From: Planctomyces sp. SH-PL14
GTDB taxonomy: Bacteria > Planctomycetota > Planctomycetia > Planctomycetales > Planctomycetaceae
DNA length: 64,000 nucleotides
Reading direction: 5' to 3'
Assembly: GCF_001610835.1 (NCBI RefSeq)
Contig: NZ_CP011270.1
Coordinates: forward strand, 6,156,001-6,220,000
Shown here: piece after piece, positions 38,893-48,109 of the stretch
Layout: each line of letters starts with the position of its first letter
Position numbering within the stretch: the stretch's first letter is position 1
Notes under the pieces: model-generated
Databases searched by the model: none
Told to the model about the DNA's origin: nothing
What the model saw: only the letters and a program-made list of their open reading frames with translations
Position numbers and translations under genes: made by a program

Positions 38893-39399
38893 TCAGACCG
38901 TGGTCCGGGCGACCTTCGGACGATTCGTCGAGGCCGGGTTTGCGGCGTCGGTCGAGTCTCCCTGGCGCTGGGCATAGAACTCCAGGAACTCGTTCATCGT
39001 CAGCTCGAAGCTCCGGAGCAGGTCCCCTCGGCGCAGGCGGATCGGAGCGGGCGTTGCCCCTCCCATAAGGGCCTTGAGCGTCGCCTGGAACCGGTACAGC
39101 GGGCCGGCGATGCGGTGGCTTTGCCGCAGCGTCTCCCACACGATCGCCGGGAGGAGCAGGGCCGCCGCCACGAGCAGGGCCTGCGAGTCGCGGAGGGCCG
39201 ACACGTACTGGTCCGAGAACGACGGAACCTCCATGCCGGAAAGCCCCTGGAGCCGGTGCTGGACGTAGCGGACCAGGAACACCGCATGCCACAGGGCCGC
39301 GTGATAGACCCCCCAGTACGCGACGACACGGAGGATCAGCCGGCCCTGGAGGTGGCGGTCGACCAGTAGCTTGCGTCGCAGTTCAGACCAGCGCGGCAC
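38893..39399 (-). CDS. Two-helix membrane protein with HAMP-like segment
   Basis: 168 residues, with two predicted membrane helices (about 21-45 and 75-93). After the second comes SHRIAGPLYRFQATLKAL, the start pattern of a HAMP-like linker, and then a short cytoplasmic helix. No kinase or receptor domain follows, so it could be a free signalling adaptor. Start GTG 39399 has GAGG at suitable distance. Family not recognised by name. Confidence 0.72.
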   Translation of the reverse strand: MPRWSELRRKLLVDRHLQGRLILRVVAYWGVYHAALWHAVFLVRYVQHRLQGLSGMEVPSFSDQYVSALRDSQALLVAAALLLPAIVWETLRQSHRIAGPLYRFQATLKALMGGATPAPIRLRRGDLLRSFELTMNEFLEFYAQRQGDSTDAANPASTNRPKVARTTV

Positions 39400-39781
39400 G
39401 GGACACCTCAGACTCTGTCCGGACCTGCGGCGCCAGATCGGATCGGGCGCGCGGGGCGCCGCGACAACAGAAATGCGCGACGTCCCCCGTCCCGGACAGC
39501 CACATCGGACGGGACCATTCCAACCCTAGCACGCGGAGGAACGGGAGCGGCCCAAACAAGGGGATTTCGCCAAAGAGTTTTCGCTCCGGAACCGGCTCCC
39601 GGCCTCCGCCGAAGGTGTCGAGAGACGGCGAAACGCGGGCCGGATCGCCGAACCCCGGCGGGGGAGGCCCCGCGGCGGCCGATCGGTTTGCCGGTTTCGG
39701 GACGCTCTCCTATTCTTCCTGTCCCTTGGTTTTCGCGGCGGCGACGTCGGTGGAGACCTCCGTCCCTTTCAGGAGAGTGTT
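39400..39781. other. Gene-free region upstream of trxB
   Basis: 382 bp without a recognisable gene, repeat family or RNA. It should hold the promoters of trxB and the divergent membrane-protein gene. AGGAGAG precedes the trxB start. Confidence 0.5.
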
Positions 39782-40843
39782 GTGGCTGGCCAGCAGGAGC
39801 ATGTCGTCATTATCGGATCGGGTCCGGCCGGCTGGACCGCCGCCATCTACGCAGCCCGCGCCAACCTCAAGCCGCTGGTCTTCGAAGGGGCGATCTCGAT
39901 GGAAAACCAGGCCAAGGGGACGCTTCCCCTCGGCCAGCTCAACCTGACGACGGAAGTCGAGAACTTCCCCGGCTGGCCCGCCGGCAACCTCTCGAGCTAC
40001 CTCGACGACGCGATTGACGAAGAGAAGCGTCGTTACATGCCTCCGCACCGCGGCCACGGCGTCAGCGGTCCCGAGCTGATGGAGCTGATGCGGCAGCAGG
40101 CCAAGAACTTCGGCACGCGGATCGTCACCGACGACGTCGTCGACATCGATCTCTCGAAGCATCCTTTCAAGATCAAGACGCTGGAGGGGATGGAAGTGAC
40201 CGCGCTGTCGGTCATTATCGCCACCGGGGCCCGGGCGAACTACCTGGGGCTGCCGTCGGAAGACAAGTTCAAGAACCAGGGTGTCTCGGCCTGCGCCGTG
40301 TGCGACGGGGCGCTTCCCCGCTTCCGCGAGCGGCCGCTGATCGTGGTCGGCGGCGGCGATAGCGCGATGGAAGAAGCGAACTATCTCACCAAGTTCGCCT
40401 CGAAGGTCTACATCATTCACCGCCGCGGCGAGTTCCGGGCGAGCAAGATCATGGCGGACCGGGCCCTGGCCAACCCGAAGATCGAAGTGAAGTGGAACTC
40501 GGTCGTCGACGAAGTCCTCGGCGACGAGGAGAACGGCGTCACGGGCGTGCGGATCAGCCACATCGACGACAAGACGAAGACCGAGACGATCGACGCGACC
40601 GGTTACTTCGCGGCGATCGGCCACACGCCGAACACCGACTTCCTGAAGGGGCAGCTCAAGCTGACCTCGAAGGGCTACGTCGTCTGGACGACGCCGCAGC
40701 GGACGTACACGAGCGTCGAAGGGGTCTTCGCGGCGGGGGACGTGGCGGACGATTACTACCGCCAGGCGATAACCGCCGCCGGCACCGGCTGCCAGGCGGC
40801 TCTCGATGCCGAACGCTGGCTGGGGGCGAAGGGCCTCGATTGA
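39782..40843 (+). CDS. trxB: Thioredoxin reductase
   Basis: 353-residue flavoprotein that reduces thioredoxin with NADPH. The FAD site is GSGPAG (12-17), the redox-active disulfide CAVC (Cys171, Cys174, in [11 protein letters not shown]), the NADPH site [10 protein letters not shown], and the C-terminal FAD contact VFAAGDVAD. Compared with E. coli TrxB there is an extra charged segment of about 25 residues between EVENFPGWP and GVSGPELME (about 68-91). The start is GTG, with a strong AGGAGAG ahead. The likely partner is the thioredoxin at 2558. Confidence 0.95.
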   Translation: MAGQQEHVVIIGSGPAGWTAAIYAARANLKPLVFEGAISMENQAKGTLPLGQLNLTTEVENFPGWPAGNLSSYLDDAIDEEKRRYMPPHRGHGVSGPELMELMRQQAKNFGTRIVTDDVVDIDLSKHPFKIKTLEGMEVTALSVIIATGARANYLGLPSEDKFKNQGVSACAVCDGALPRFRERPLIVVGGGDSAMEEANYLTKFASKVYIIHRRGEFRASKIMADRALANPKIEVKWNSVVDEVLGDEENGVTGVRISHIDDKTKTETIDATGYFAAIGHTPNTDFLKGQLKLTSKGYVVWTTPQRTYTSVEGVFAAGDVADDYYRQAITAAGTGCQAALDAERWLGAKGLD

Positions 40844-41166
40844 GATCAAACCGCGTCCTCGCCGGCGCGGCTCGATAGCTCAAACCCAACGTGCGACGGC
40901 CACTGGGGTCAAGGGGGTCTCACCCCCTTGCCGCCGGAGGCACTTCCATGAGGAACCGTTGTAGACAACGGGCATCCCCTTTGTGGGAGCGGCGTTGAAG
41001 ATTCTTCGCTCGCTCTGTAATCCCCGCGGGTTGGTGAAGGGGGCATACGGCATGGTGTCCGCGCTTGGACACGCCCTCCTTCAGACATCTCTCGACGGTC
41101 AGGCCTCCGGCGGGCAAAGGGGCGTTGCCCCTCTGCACTCCCCACCAGGGTGCCCCTGGACCCGGT
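40844..41166 (-). repeat. 320-bp structured repeat, copy 9
   Basis: Full-length copy on the minus strand, starting on the base after the trxB stop codon. It leaves about 100 bp before the kinase start codon. Confidence 0.92.
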
Positions 41167-41269
41167 GAGGCGGTGCTCCTCTGTCGTCTGGCAACGACGG
41201 ATGGTAAGATCCAGCCACGAATCGGGCTTCTCGCGCTCAGCGGAGCCCGTTCCAGCCGGGCGCTCTTTC

Positions 41270-43465
41270 ATGCCGATGTCCTTGGATGAGTTCTGTGCTC
41301 ACCTCGACGAGACCGGTCTCGTTTCGTCTTCGCAATCGTCCAAGGTCTGGGAAAAGTCCGGCGCCATGGACGCCCGCGAGATGGCGACCGCCCTCGTCAA
41401 AGCCCAGCTCCTCTCCGCCTTCCAGGCCGAACAGGCCTACAAAGGACGCGGCAAGTCCCTCTTCATGGGGAACTACTTCATCCTCGACAAGCTCGGCGAA
41501 GGGGGCATGGGACTCGTCCTCAAGGCCCGCCACCGCCGCATGGACCGCCTCGTCGCCCTCAAGGTCCTCTCTCCCAAAGTCATCAAGTCCAAGGAACTGC
41601 TCGGCCGGTTCCAGCGGGAAGTCCGGGCCGCCGCCCGGCTCGAACATCCCAACATCGTCGCCGCCTACGACGCCGACGAAGCCAACGGCAGCCACTTCCT
41701 GGTCATGCAGTACGTCGACGGCGACGACCTCCAGTCGCGCGTCAAACAGCACGGCCCCCTCTCGGTCGAGGAAGCGGTGAACTGCGTCCTCCAGGCGGCG
41801 CGAGGCCTGGAATACGCCCACCAGCGCGGGGTTATCCACCGGGACATCAAGCCGGCCAACCTCCTCCTCGATCGCGGCGGGACCGTCAAGATCCTCGACA
41901 TGGGACTGGCCCGCCTGGAAGGAGCCGGCGAGATCGGGAAGCAGGCGGAGCTGACCTCGACCGGCGCCGTCATGGGGACCGTCGACTACATGGCCCCCGA
42001 ACAGGCGCTCAGCACCAGGAACGCCGACGCCCGCAGCGACATCTACTCGCTCGGCGTCACGCTCTGGTACCTGCTGATGAAGCGCTCGCTCTACACCGGC
42101 GAGTCGCTGATGGCCCGGATGCTGGCCCACCGCGAGTCACCCATCCCGCTTCTCGGCGAGGGGCGAAACGACGTCCCCGCGGCGCTCGACGCCGTGTTCC
42201 GGAAGATGGTCTCCAAGCGGCCCGAGCACCGCTTCCAGACGATGGGCGAAGTCGCCGCCGCGCTCGAAGCCTGCCGCCGTCCAGGAGCGAGCTCAGGGCT
42301 CTTCGAACTGTCGGAACGGATGGTCCGCGCCAGCGAGAATCAGGAGCTCGACGCCTTCGTCGGACTCTTCGACGATTCGTCCCCCTCCTCGACCGCGTCT
42401 CCCTCGGGAACCGGAAGCGGTGTCAGTGGGAGTGGCAGTGGCAGTGGCAGTGGCAGTGGCAGTGGCAGCGGCAGCGGTCCGGGACGATCCCAGGCATCGC
42501 CCCCGACGACGCCGATGCACAGCCCGTTTGAATCCACCGCGCTCTCCGGCGGAGGACTGGAGAGCGACACCGACGGCACGATCCTGTCGCGGATCTCCCG
42601 TTCCCGGACCATGCGGGCCCAGCGCCCCGTGGTGTGGTGGCTCGACTGGCGGCTTCACGCCGCGGTCGGAGCGGCGGTGCTCCTGATCGCCTTTATCGTC
42701 TTCTGGTTCCGGGGGAACGCACCGGCCGCGAATGGCGCCGGAAAGAACGCTCCCGACGCGCCCCCGTCCGGCGTGCCGGTCCCGAGCGGTCCCCGGGTGA
42801 ACCACGCCCTGGCGTTCGACGGCCACTTCTCCTACGTCACGGTTCCGACGCTGCGGTTCAAGGAGGACCGCCCGTGGACGCTCGAGCTCCGCTGCCGCAA
42901 GCTGCTCCCGCTCGGGATCAGCGCCGTGGCGACGCTGCGGAACGGGACGCACTGGCTGGGACAGTACACCGAGGCGGGCCGGAGCCTGGGGGGCTTCGGC
43001 GGGCCGACGCACGGAATGACCCAGTACGCCTACCGGACCGTTCCCGAGACCCATCCGGCGGAGGAGTGGATCCATGTCGCCGTCACCTGGGACGGGATGA
43101 ACGTCGGCACGTTCGTGAACGGCGAGGTTCCGGAGGGCTCCTTCGGGGAGCCGATCGACGCGCGATGGGGGGCGGAGATGCGCCCCTGGGTGATCGGGCA
43201 GCCGGAGTTCGTTCTCGGAGCGGCCCCCACCGCCCAGCCGGGGCGGTTCCTCAACCACTTCATCGGGGAGCTCGACGAAATCCGGCTCTCGTCGGTGAAT
43301 CGCTACCGCGGCCCGTTCAAGGTTCCGGAGGCGATCCATCCGGACGAATACACCGTCGCTCTCTACCACTGCGACGAGGGGACCGGCACCGTGCTCAAGG
43401 ACTCGACCGCCAACGGCCACGATGGGGTGATTTCGGGCGCGACGTGGGTTCCGGCGGGGCCGTGA
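41270..43465 (+). CDS. Ser/Thr protein kinase with membrane helix and LamG-like lectin domain
   Basis: 731 residues. A cytoplasmic N-terminal helical domain is followed by a Hanks-type kinase ([13 protein letters not shown] glycine loop, LVALKVL lysine, [13 protein letters not shown] catalytic loop, ILDMGLARL with DMG in place of DFG, and MAPEQAL), then a Ser/Gly linker, one membrane helix (about 465-483), and an extracytoplasmic LamG/concanavalin-like domain (about 500-725; [48 protein letters not shown]). This resembles a receptor kinase sensing a carbohydrate or protein outside. The linker is coded by a hexanucleotide tandem repeat. Confidence 0.93.
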   Translation: MPMSLDEFCAHLDETGLVSSSQSSKVWEKSGAMDAREMATALVKAQLLSAFQAEQAYKGRGKSLFMGNYFILDKLGEGGMGLVLKARHRRMDRLVALKVLSPKVIKSKELLGRFQREVRAAARLEHPNIVAAYDADEANGSHFLVMQYVDGDDLQSRVKQHGPLSVEEAVNCVLQAARGLEYAHQRGVIHRDIKPANLLLDRGGTVKILDMGLARLEGAGEIGKQAELTSTGAVMGTVDYMAPEQALSTRNADARSDIYSLGVTLWYLLMKRSLYTGESLMARMLAHRESPIPLLGEGRNDVPAALDAVFRKMVSKRPEHRFQTMGEVAAALEACRRPGASSGLFELSERMVRASENQELDAFVGLFDDSSPSSTASPSGTGSGVSGSGSGSGSGSGSGSGSGPGRSQASPPTTPMHSPFESTALSGGGLESDTDGTILSRISRSRTMRAQRPVVWWLDWRLHAAVGAAVLLIAFIVFWFRGNAPAANGAGKNAPDAPPSGVPVPSGPRVNHALAFDGHFSYVTVPTLRFKEDRPWTLELRCRKLLPLGISAVATLRNGTHWLGQYTEAGRSLGGFGGPTHGMTQYAYRTVPETHPAEEWIHVAVTWDGMNVGTFVNGEVPEGSFGEPIDARWGAEMRPWVIGQPEFVLGAAPTAQPGRFLNHFIGELDEIRLSSVNRYRGPFKVPEAIHPDEYTVALYHCDEGTGTVLKDSTANGHDGVISGATWVPAGP
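42425..42478 (+). repeat. AGTGGC tandem hexanucleotide repeat inside the kinase gene
   Basis: Nine units: one AGTGGG, six exact AGTGGC, then AGCGGC and AGCGGT. It codes for an alternating Ser-Gly linker between the kinase domain and the membrane helix. Because the unit is six bases, length changes would keep the frame. Confidence 0.92.
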
Positions 43466-43501
43466 TCCCGCGATGTCGCTTCGGCGGCCCCGGATGCCGC
43501 C

Positions 43502-43708
43502 TCAGACCGACGACACGATCTGAGCGGCGATCGAGAGGGCTGTCCACGAGCTGAGGAGGAGCAGCACTCCCGTTCCCAGGACGACCGGCCAGGACCAGGG
43601 GACGCTTCCGACCGCTTTGAGGGCCAGGAGCAGAAGCGTCAGCGACGGGCCGAGCACGGCCCAGAACAGCAGCAGGTTCGTCGCCTCCAGCGCATAAAGC
43701 GGGCTCAT
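43502..43708 (-). CDS. Small two-helix membrane protein
   Basis: 68 residues, mostly hydrophobic with two predicted helices (about 9-30 and 40-63) and little else. It lies 40 bp downstream of the esterase gene on the same strand and could be co-transcribed. No family recognised; a real but unassigned small gene is the best reading. Confidence 0.55.
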   Translation of the reverse strand: MSPLYALEATNLLLFWAVLGPSLTLLLLALKAVGSVPWSWPVVLGTGVLLLLSSWTALSIAAQIVSSV

Positions 43709-43748
43709 CGTCCCCTCAAGGCGGTCCGGACACGTCCAGTATCTGGCT

Positions 43749-44654
43749 TCACTTCATCTCGAAGAACGCGGTCACGGTCGGCTCGCCGGACAGGTAGCCG
43801 AGCGATGTCAGGAAGCGGTCCATCGACTCCGTCGTCTTGAGGAAGTCGGCGCTCCCCTTCCGGCCGTAGTTGAAGAAGCCGTGCTCGCGGTCCTCGTAGA
43901 GGTCGAGATCGCAGCGGTTTCCCGCGGCTTTCATTCGCTCGACGAACTGGCGGTTCCCGGCGATGAGGAAGTCCTTCGTGCCGATCAGGACGAGAGCCGG
44001 CGGCAGCCCCGGCTGGACGTGATGTGCGGGGGAGAGTTTTTCCGGCTCGACTCCCATTCGCTCCGACAGGCCGGCTGCGCGGCGATCGTCTCCGGCGAGG
44101 GCGGGATCGAACGAGACCGCGGGGTTGAAGAGGACCATCGCGTTCGGGCGGGACGAGACCGACGGGTCTTCTTTCGCGTCGTCGAACTCGGAGATCACCC
44201 CGGCACAGGCCGCGAGGTGTCCGCCGGCCGAGCCTCCGCCGGCGGCGAGGCGCTGGGGATCGATGCCGAGTTCCTTGGCGTGGCTGCGGACCCAGCGGAT
44301 GGCGGACTTGGCGTCGCGGACGCATTCGACCGCTTTGACGCCCTGGCGGCTCGCCACGCGGTAGTCTGCCGTGATGGCGACCATGCCTCGCGAGGCGAGG
44401 TAGCGGCACTGTTGTTCGAACTGGGTGGGGGAGCCGTTCTTCCAGCCGCCGCCGAAGAAGAAGACGATGGCGGGGCGGGAGTCGGTCGGCTGGTGATCCT
44501 TTGGGGTGAAGACCCAGAGGGACAGCTCGGTCCCTTCGACGGTCTTGTAGACGTGGGACTTGGCTTCGTTGAGAACGGGGGGGTAGGTCCGCTGCGCGGC
44601 GGCCGGGGAGGCGAGGACCGCGACGAGGGCGGCGGCGAAAAGGAGGCGAGCCAT
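43749..44654 (-). CDS. Secreted alpha/beta-hydrolase (acetyl-esterase/BD-FAE-like)
   Basis: 301 residues with a clear signal peptide ending at AAAQ. The oxyanion region is FFFGGGWKNG, the nucleophile motif is GGGSAGGH (Ser in GxSAG), and the C-terminal part keeps the catalytic Asp (GTKDFL) and His (DREHGFFNYG). This is the HSL/acetyl-esterase type often found in planctomycete polysaccharide degradation. Start 44654 is supported by GGAGAAC just upstream; an ATG at 44669 is in frame. Confidence 0.88.
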   Translation of the reverse strand: MARLLFAAALVAVLASPAAAQRTYPPVLNEAKSHVYKTVEGTELSLWVFTPKDHQPTDSRPAIVFFFGGGWKNGSPTQFEQQCRYLASRGMVAITADYRVASRQGVKAVECVRDAKSAIRWVRSHAKELGIDPQRLAAGGGSAGGHLAACAGVISEFDDAKEDPSVSSRPNAMVLFNPAVSFDPALAGDDRRAAGLSERMGVEPEKLSPAHHVQPGLPPALVLIGTKDFLIAGNRQFVERMKAAGNRCDLDLYEDREHGFFNYGRKGSADFLKTTESMDRFLTSLGYLSGEPTVTAFFEMK

Positions 44655-44746
44655 GCGTTCTCCAAGCATTTGGCAGAGCGTTCGATGAGTCCAGGCGGCG
44701 CAGTCACTTTACCGCAGTCGAGCTTCATCGAAGAGGGAAGCCCCTA

Positions 44747-45080
44747 ACCGGGTCCAGGGGCACCCTGGTGGGGAGTGCAGAGGGGCAACGCCCCTTTGCC
44801 CGCCGGAGGCCTGGCCGTCGAGAGATGTCTGAAGGAGCGCGTGCCCAGACGCGGACACCGTGTCGTATGCCCCCTCACCAACCCGCGCGGATTCCAAAGC
44901 GAGCGGTGAGTTCTCAACGCCGGTTCCACAAAGGGGACGTCTGTTGTTTCCCACGGTTCCTCATGGAAGTGCCTCCCGCGGCAAGGGGGCCAAGAAACAA
45001 CACAGGCCCCCTTGACCCCGGCTGCCGTGGCATATTGGGTTTGACGTAGCAACGCCGCGCCGGCAAGGACGCTGTTGGGC
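44747..45080 (+). repeat. 320-bp structured repeat, copy 10 (altered loop)
   Basis: Full-length copy whose right-hand G/C hairpin carries the loop CAAGAAACAACACAG (near 44990-45012) instead of a few bases. The same loop, with one extra base, occurs in the left-hand hairpin of copy 2. Confidence 0.92.
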
Positions 45081-45133
45081 AAAAGAACTTTTGCGGAAAT
45101 GTGTTGACCCTCCGTCGCCCGACCGATACGGTT

Positions 45134-45166
45134 TATATCGTCACGCGATATATCGCATGGCGATAT
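45134..45166. promoter_or_regulatory. Two overlapping palindromes, PadR operator candidate
   Basis: TATATCG-TCACG-CGATATA (45134-45152) overlaps ATATCGC-ATG-GCGATAT (45150-45166); both are perfect 7-bp dyads. A TTGACC at 45104 could be a -35 box just upstream. The AT-rich dyad lies 55 bp before the padR start codon and fits PadR autoregulation. Confidence 0.72.
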
Positions 45167-45220
45167 GTCGGTCCGCGGAAGACGGGGTGTTTCGAAGAGG
45201 GCGGTGGAGGGAGTCCCGGA

Positions 45221-45586
45221 ATGGCCATCGATTCGGAGCTGCTGCGGGGAAGTCTCGACCTGCTCGTGTTGTCGGTCCTCTCCGGCGACCCGCAGTACGG
45301 CTACCTCATCCAGCAGAAACTCAAGGAGTCGACCGGGGACCGGGTCGACCTCTCGGCCAGCACCCTCTATCCGTTGCTCCACCGGCTGGAGTCGGAGAAG
45401 CTCGTCAAGGCGGCCTGGGACGACCAGACCGGCCGCAAACGGAAGTGGTACTCCCTCACCCCCGCGGGACGCCGGGCCCTCACGCAGCGGGCCCGGCAAT
45501 GGCAGGACTATGCCGATTGCCTGCGGCAGGTCCTGGCCCCCATCCTCGATGGCGGTCCCAAGCGGATTGCGGAAGGTCCGTGTTGA
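45221..45586 (+). CDS. PadR-family transcriptional regulator
   Basis: 121 residues, the size of the short PadR-s2 type. An N-terminal winged helix (LLRGSLDLLVLSVLSG, QYGYLIQQKLKESTGDRVDLSASTLYPLLHRLE) is followed by a beta wing (WYSLTPAGRRAL) and a C-terminal dimerisation helix. PadR proteins of this kind usually repress the next gene, which encodes a HAAS-domain protein, and their own gene. The start is ATG 45221, just downstream of overlapping palindromes likely bound by the protein. Confidence 0.93.
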   Translation: MAIDSELLRGSLDLLVLSVLSGDPQYGYLIQQKLKESTGDRVDLSASTLYPLLHRLESEKLVKAAWDDQTGRKRKWYSLTPAGRRALTQRARQWQDYADCLRQVLAPILDGGPKRIAEGPC

Positions 45587-45604
45587 TGGTGAGTTGCCGG
45601 TTTT

Positions 45605-45665
45605 CAGTCGTCAGTTCTCAGTCAGAGAAGCGACGTCCGGACTGGCAACTGAGAACTGATGACTG
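45605..45665. repeat. 18-bp inverted repeat between padR and its partner
   Basis: CAGTCGTCAGTTCTCAGT (45605-45622) and ACTGAGAACTGATGACTG (45648-45665) pair with one mismatch, leaving a 25-base loop. It could modulate expression between padR and the HAAS gene. Confidence 0.75.
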
Positions 45666-45716
45666 ACAACGCCCCCCTATCCTGAGCGTTCTGCTCGCGC
45701 GCTTTCGGAGTTCATC

Positions 45717-47858
45717 ATGTCCGAACAGGAATTCGATCTCTATCTGCGGCTGATGTCGCGGCTTCTTCGGCTCAGCAAGGACCAGGAGGCGGCGATCGCG
45801 GATGAGCTCCGCGACCACATGGAGGAGCGGTTCACGGAACTGCTCCGCGCCGGACTGACGCGGGAACAGGCGATCGAACGGGCCCTCGGCGAATTCGGCG
45901 ACGCCGCTGGACTCGCCCGCGAGTTTTCCTCGCTCGCCTGGCGGAAGCGGCGGCGGTTCTGGACGCGGGTCTCGCTCGCATCGGCCGTCACGGCGGCTGG
46001 CGTGGCGATCGGCCTCGTCAGCTTCTGGCCCCGCCCGGGCTTTGTCCCGCTCATCGCCAATCCGCTCCTGGCGGACAACGACGCCGAGAAGATCACGAAG
46101 CCGGCCGCCGAGTCGCCGGCGGAAGAGAACTCCGCTCCGTCGGAGGCCTCCGGGCTCGTGATCCACTCCAGCGCGAAGGCCGGCCTGCCGCGGGAACTCA
46201 CGATGCCGGTCAGCCTCGAGCTGGTGGACGTGACGCTCAAGGAACTGACCGACCACCTGAGCCAGACGACCGCGCTTCCGATCAAGTTCGACGCCGCAGT
46301 CACCGAGGCCGGAGTCAATCCCGAAGAGGCCCGGACGAAGCTGATCACCAGCGGTCCGCTGTTCGAAGTCCTCGACCGATTGTTCGATGACACCATCGAG
46401 GGGAACCTTCTCAGCTGGACCTATCGTGACGGACTGATCCACATCACGACCGAGGACGATATGGTCGGCCGGCTGTTCGTCCGCTCGTACGACGTTTCCC
46501 CGCTCGTCGCGCACGGGATTGCCGTGGAAGCGGTCGCCGGCCTGATTCCCGGCGCGACCTCCGGTTCGTGGGACATCGAGGAGCCGGGGACGTCGACCAT
46601 CAATCCCCTGGGGCGGCGGCTCGTCATCAAGGCGGACTTCCGGCAGCATCGGAAGATCGCCGGACTCCTGGCGGGCCTGCAGTCGATCTTCGGCAGCAAG
46701 ACCGACGTGATCCTGACGGACGAACCGGAGTCGACGCTGCAGATTCCGGAGATGCTCCGCAAGCCGGGCAGCTTCGAGTTTCCCGACAACCCTCTGGCGG
46801 AAGTGGGCCAGTGGATCCTGGAGACGCAGCGTGTTCCGATCCGGTTCCACTCCAGCGTCGTCGAGGCGGGAGTGAATCCCGATGAGGCCAGGATCAACCT
46901 CACCCTGCTGAATAAGCCCCTGTCGGTCGTGCTGGGGCTGATGCTGGAGAATGTCCAGGGAACAGAACTGGAAGCGGTCCCGCACCTCGGGGAGCTTTCG
47001 GTGATGACGGCGGACACGGCGTACGGGCTTTACGCGACCGGTGTCTACCGCATCCGGGCCTTCGAGGAGGCGGATGTCACGACGGAGCTGATTGCCGCGA
47101 TCTACGCCACGACCGGCCCGTGGGACCGGGACGAACCCGGCACCGGAACGCTCCAGCAGCCGCATCCCGGCGTCCTTGTCATTCGCCACACCGCCCGCGT
47201 TCACGCCGAGATCCAGCGGCTGATCGCCGAGCACCAGAAGACGCTCGTCGCCGTGACTCCCGAGGAACGGGCGGAGCGCGACCGGCACTTTGAGATCCGG
47301 CTCTACCGCCTCAAGGGGGAGTCCGAGGACGATATCGTCCAGATCATCCAGACGACGGTCGAGCCCGAAAGCTGGAACAGCATCACCCCGGGCGGCGAAG
47401 CCTCCTGGACCCGGATGGTCCACATCAACCGGCCTTCGGACCTCATCGGCGCCGGACTCGGCGGCGGCGGCTTCGGCGGCGGTATGGGGGGAGGCTTCTT
47501 CCAGATCGGCGGTGCCCCGGTCGTTACGCCCCCTGGAGGGCCCGGCGCACCAGCCGCCGCTCCGACGAACGGTCCCGGGACTTCCTCCGCTCCGATGACC
47601 GGCGGGGGCGGCATGGGGGGAGGCGGCATGGGAGGCGTGGGGGGGGCCGGCGGCATGGAGTCCAAGAAAGAGGCGGCCTTCGAGCCGACGACGGTGCTCC
47701 TCGTCCGCAACACGCACGGCGTCCATCGCAAGATCGACGCGCTCCTGCATTCGATCCGTCGCAAGGCGCTCATGCCGTTCGACTCCCCGAGCGCTCCATC
47801 GCTGGAACCGATTCCCGAGTACGGCACCGTCTTCAAGCTCCCCGGCAGCGGCGGCTGA
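45717..47858 (+). CDS. HAAS-anchored protein with two STN/secretin-N-like units
   Basis: 713 residues, apparently a novel arrangement. Residues 1-75 form a helical domain (LSKDQEAAIADELRDHMEER, then a GLTREQAIERALGEFGD pattern) of the HAAS or permease-prefix type found beside PadR regulators. One membrane helix follows (about 85-104). Outside are two similar units (about 150-325 and 335-510), each with an STN-like part and a secretin-N-like part; compare FDAAVTEAGVNPEEARTKL (191-209) with FHSSVVEAGVNPDEARINL (377-395). A Gly/Met-rich stretch near 580-655 and a third secretin-N-like end follow. CGGAG precedes ATG 45717. No pore-forming secretin domain is present. Confidence 0.82.
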   Translation: MSEQEFDLYLRLMSRLLRLSKDQEAAIADELRDHMEERFTELLRAGLTREQAIERALGEFGDAAGLAREFSSLAWRKRRRFWTRVSLASAVTAAGVAIGLVSFWPRPGFVPLIANPLLADNDAEKITKPAAESPAEENSAPSEASGLVIHSSAKAGLPRELTMPVSLELVDVTLKELTDHLSQTTALPIKFDAAVTEAGVNPEEARTKLITSGPLFEVLDRLFDDTIEGNLLSWTYRDGLIHITTEDDMVGRLFVRSYDVSPLVAHGIAVEAVAGLIPGATSGSWDIEEPGTSTINPLGRRLVIKADFRQHRKIAGLLAGLQSIFGSKTDVILTDEPESTLQIPEMLRKPGSFEFPDNPLAEVGQWILETQRVPIRFHSSVVEAGVNPDEARINLTLLNKPLSVVLGLMLENVQGTELEAVPHLGELSVMTADTAYGLYATGVYRIRAFEEADVTTELIAAIYATTGPWDRDEPGTGTLQQPHPGVLVIRHTARVHAEIQRLIAEHQKTLVAVTPEERAERDRHFEIRLYRLKGESEDDIVQIIQTTVEPESWNSITPGGEASWTRMVHINRPSDLIGAGLGGGGFGGGMGGGFFQIGGAPVVTPPGGPGAPAAAPTNGPGTSSAPMTGGGGMGGGGMGGVGGAGGMESKKEAAFEPTTVLLVRNTHGVHRKIDALLHSIRRKALMPFDSPSAPSLEPIPEYGTVFKLPGSGG

Positions 47859-47890
47859 GGTGAATCGGGGAGAGGTCCGGACGCCGCATC

Positions 47891-47976
47891 GCGGGAGGGC
47901 GAGGCTCCCGCCGAGCCGCAACGCTGTCGAACGCCGTTGGAACCTGCGCGGCTCAGCAGGAGCTTCGCCCTGCCGA
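47891..47976. repeat. GGGAGGGCGAGGCTCC inverted repeat, copy B
   Basis: The left arm CGGGAGGGCGAGGCTCC plus CGCCGAGCCGC and the right arm GCGGCTCAGCAGGAGCTTCG plus CCCTGCCG form a 28-bp stem with about five mismatches or wobble pairs. Same family as 26981-27131. Confidence 0.85.
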
Positions 47977-48109
47977 TTGGCGATGATCATTCGCAGGTCC
48001 GCGCCCGGGAATGGTTGTTGCGTCCGCCTCCTTCGGCACGGGCCTCCGGGCGTCTCCGTGAGCGGCCTTCGTGCCGTTCAGACTGTCTGATTCAGATAAG
48101 GAGCCTGTC

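Noticed and set aside
45618-47990. Very long open frame antisense to the HAAS-STN gene (790 codons).
   Set aside because: It mirrors a well-supported gene, has no recognisable domain, and long antisense frames are common in G+C-rich genes. The same applies to 18922-20859, 23988-26531, 2999-4390 and 53779-55161.
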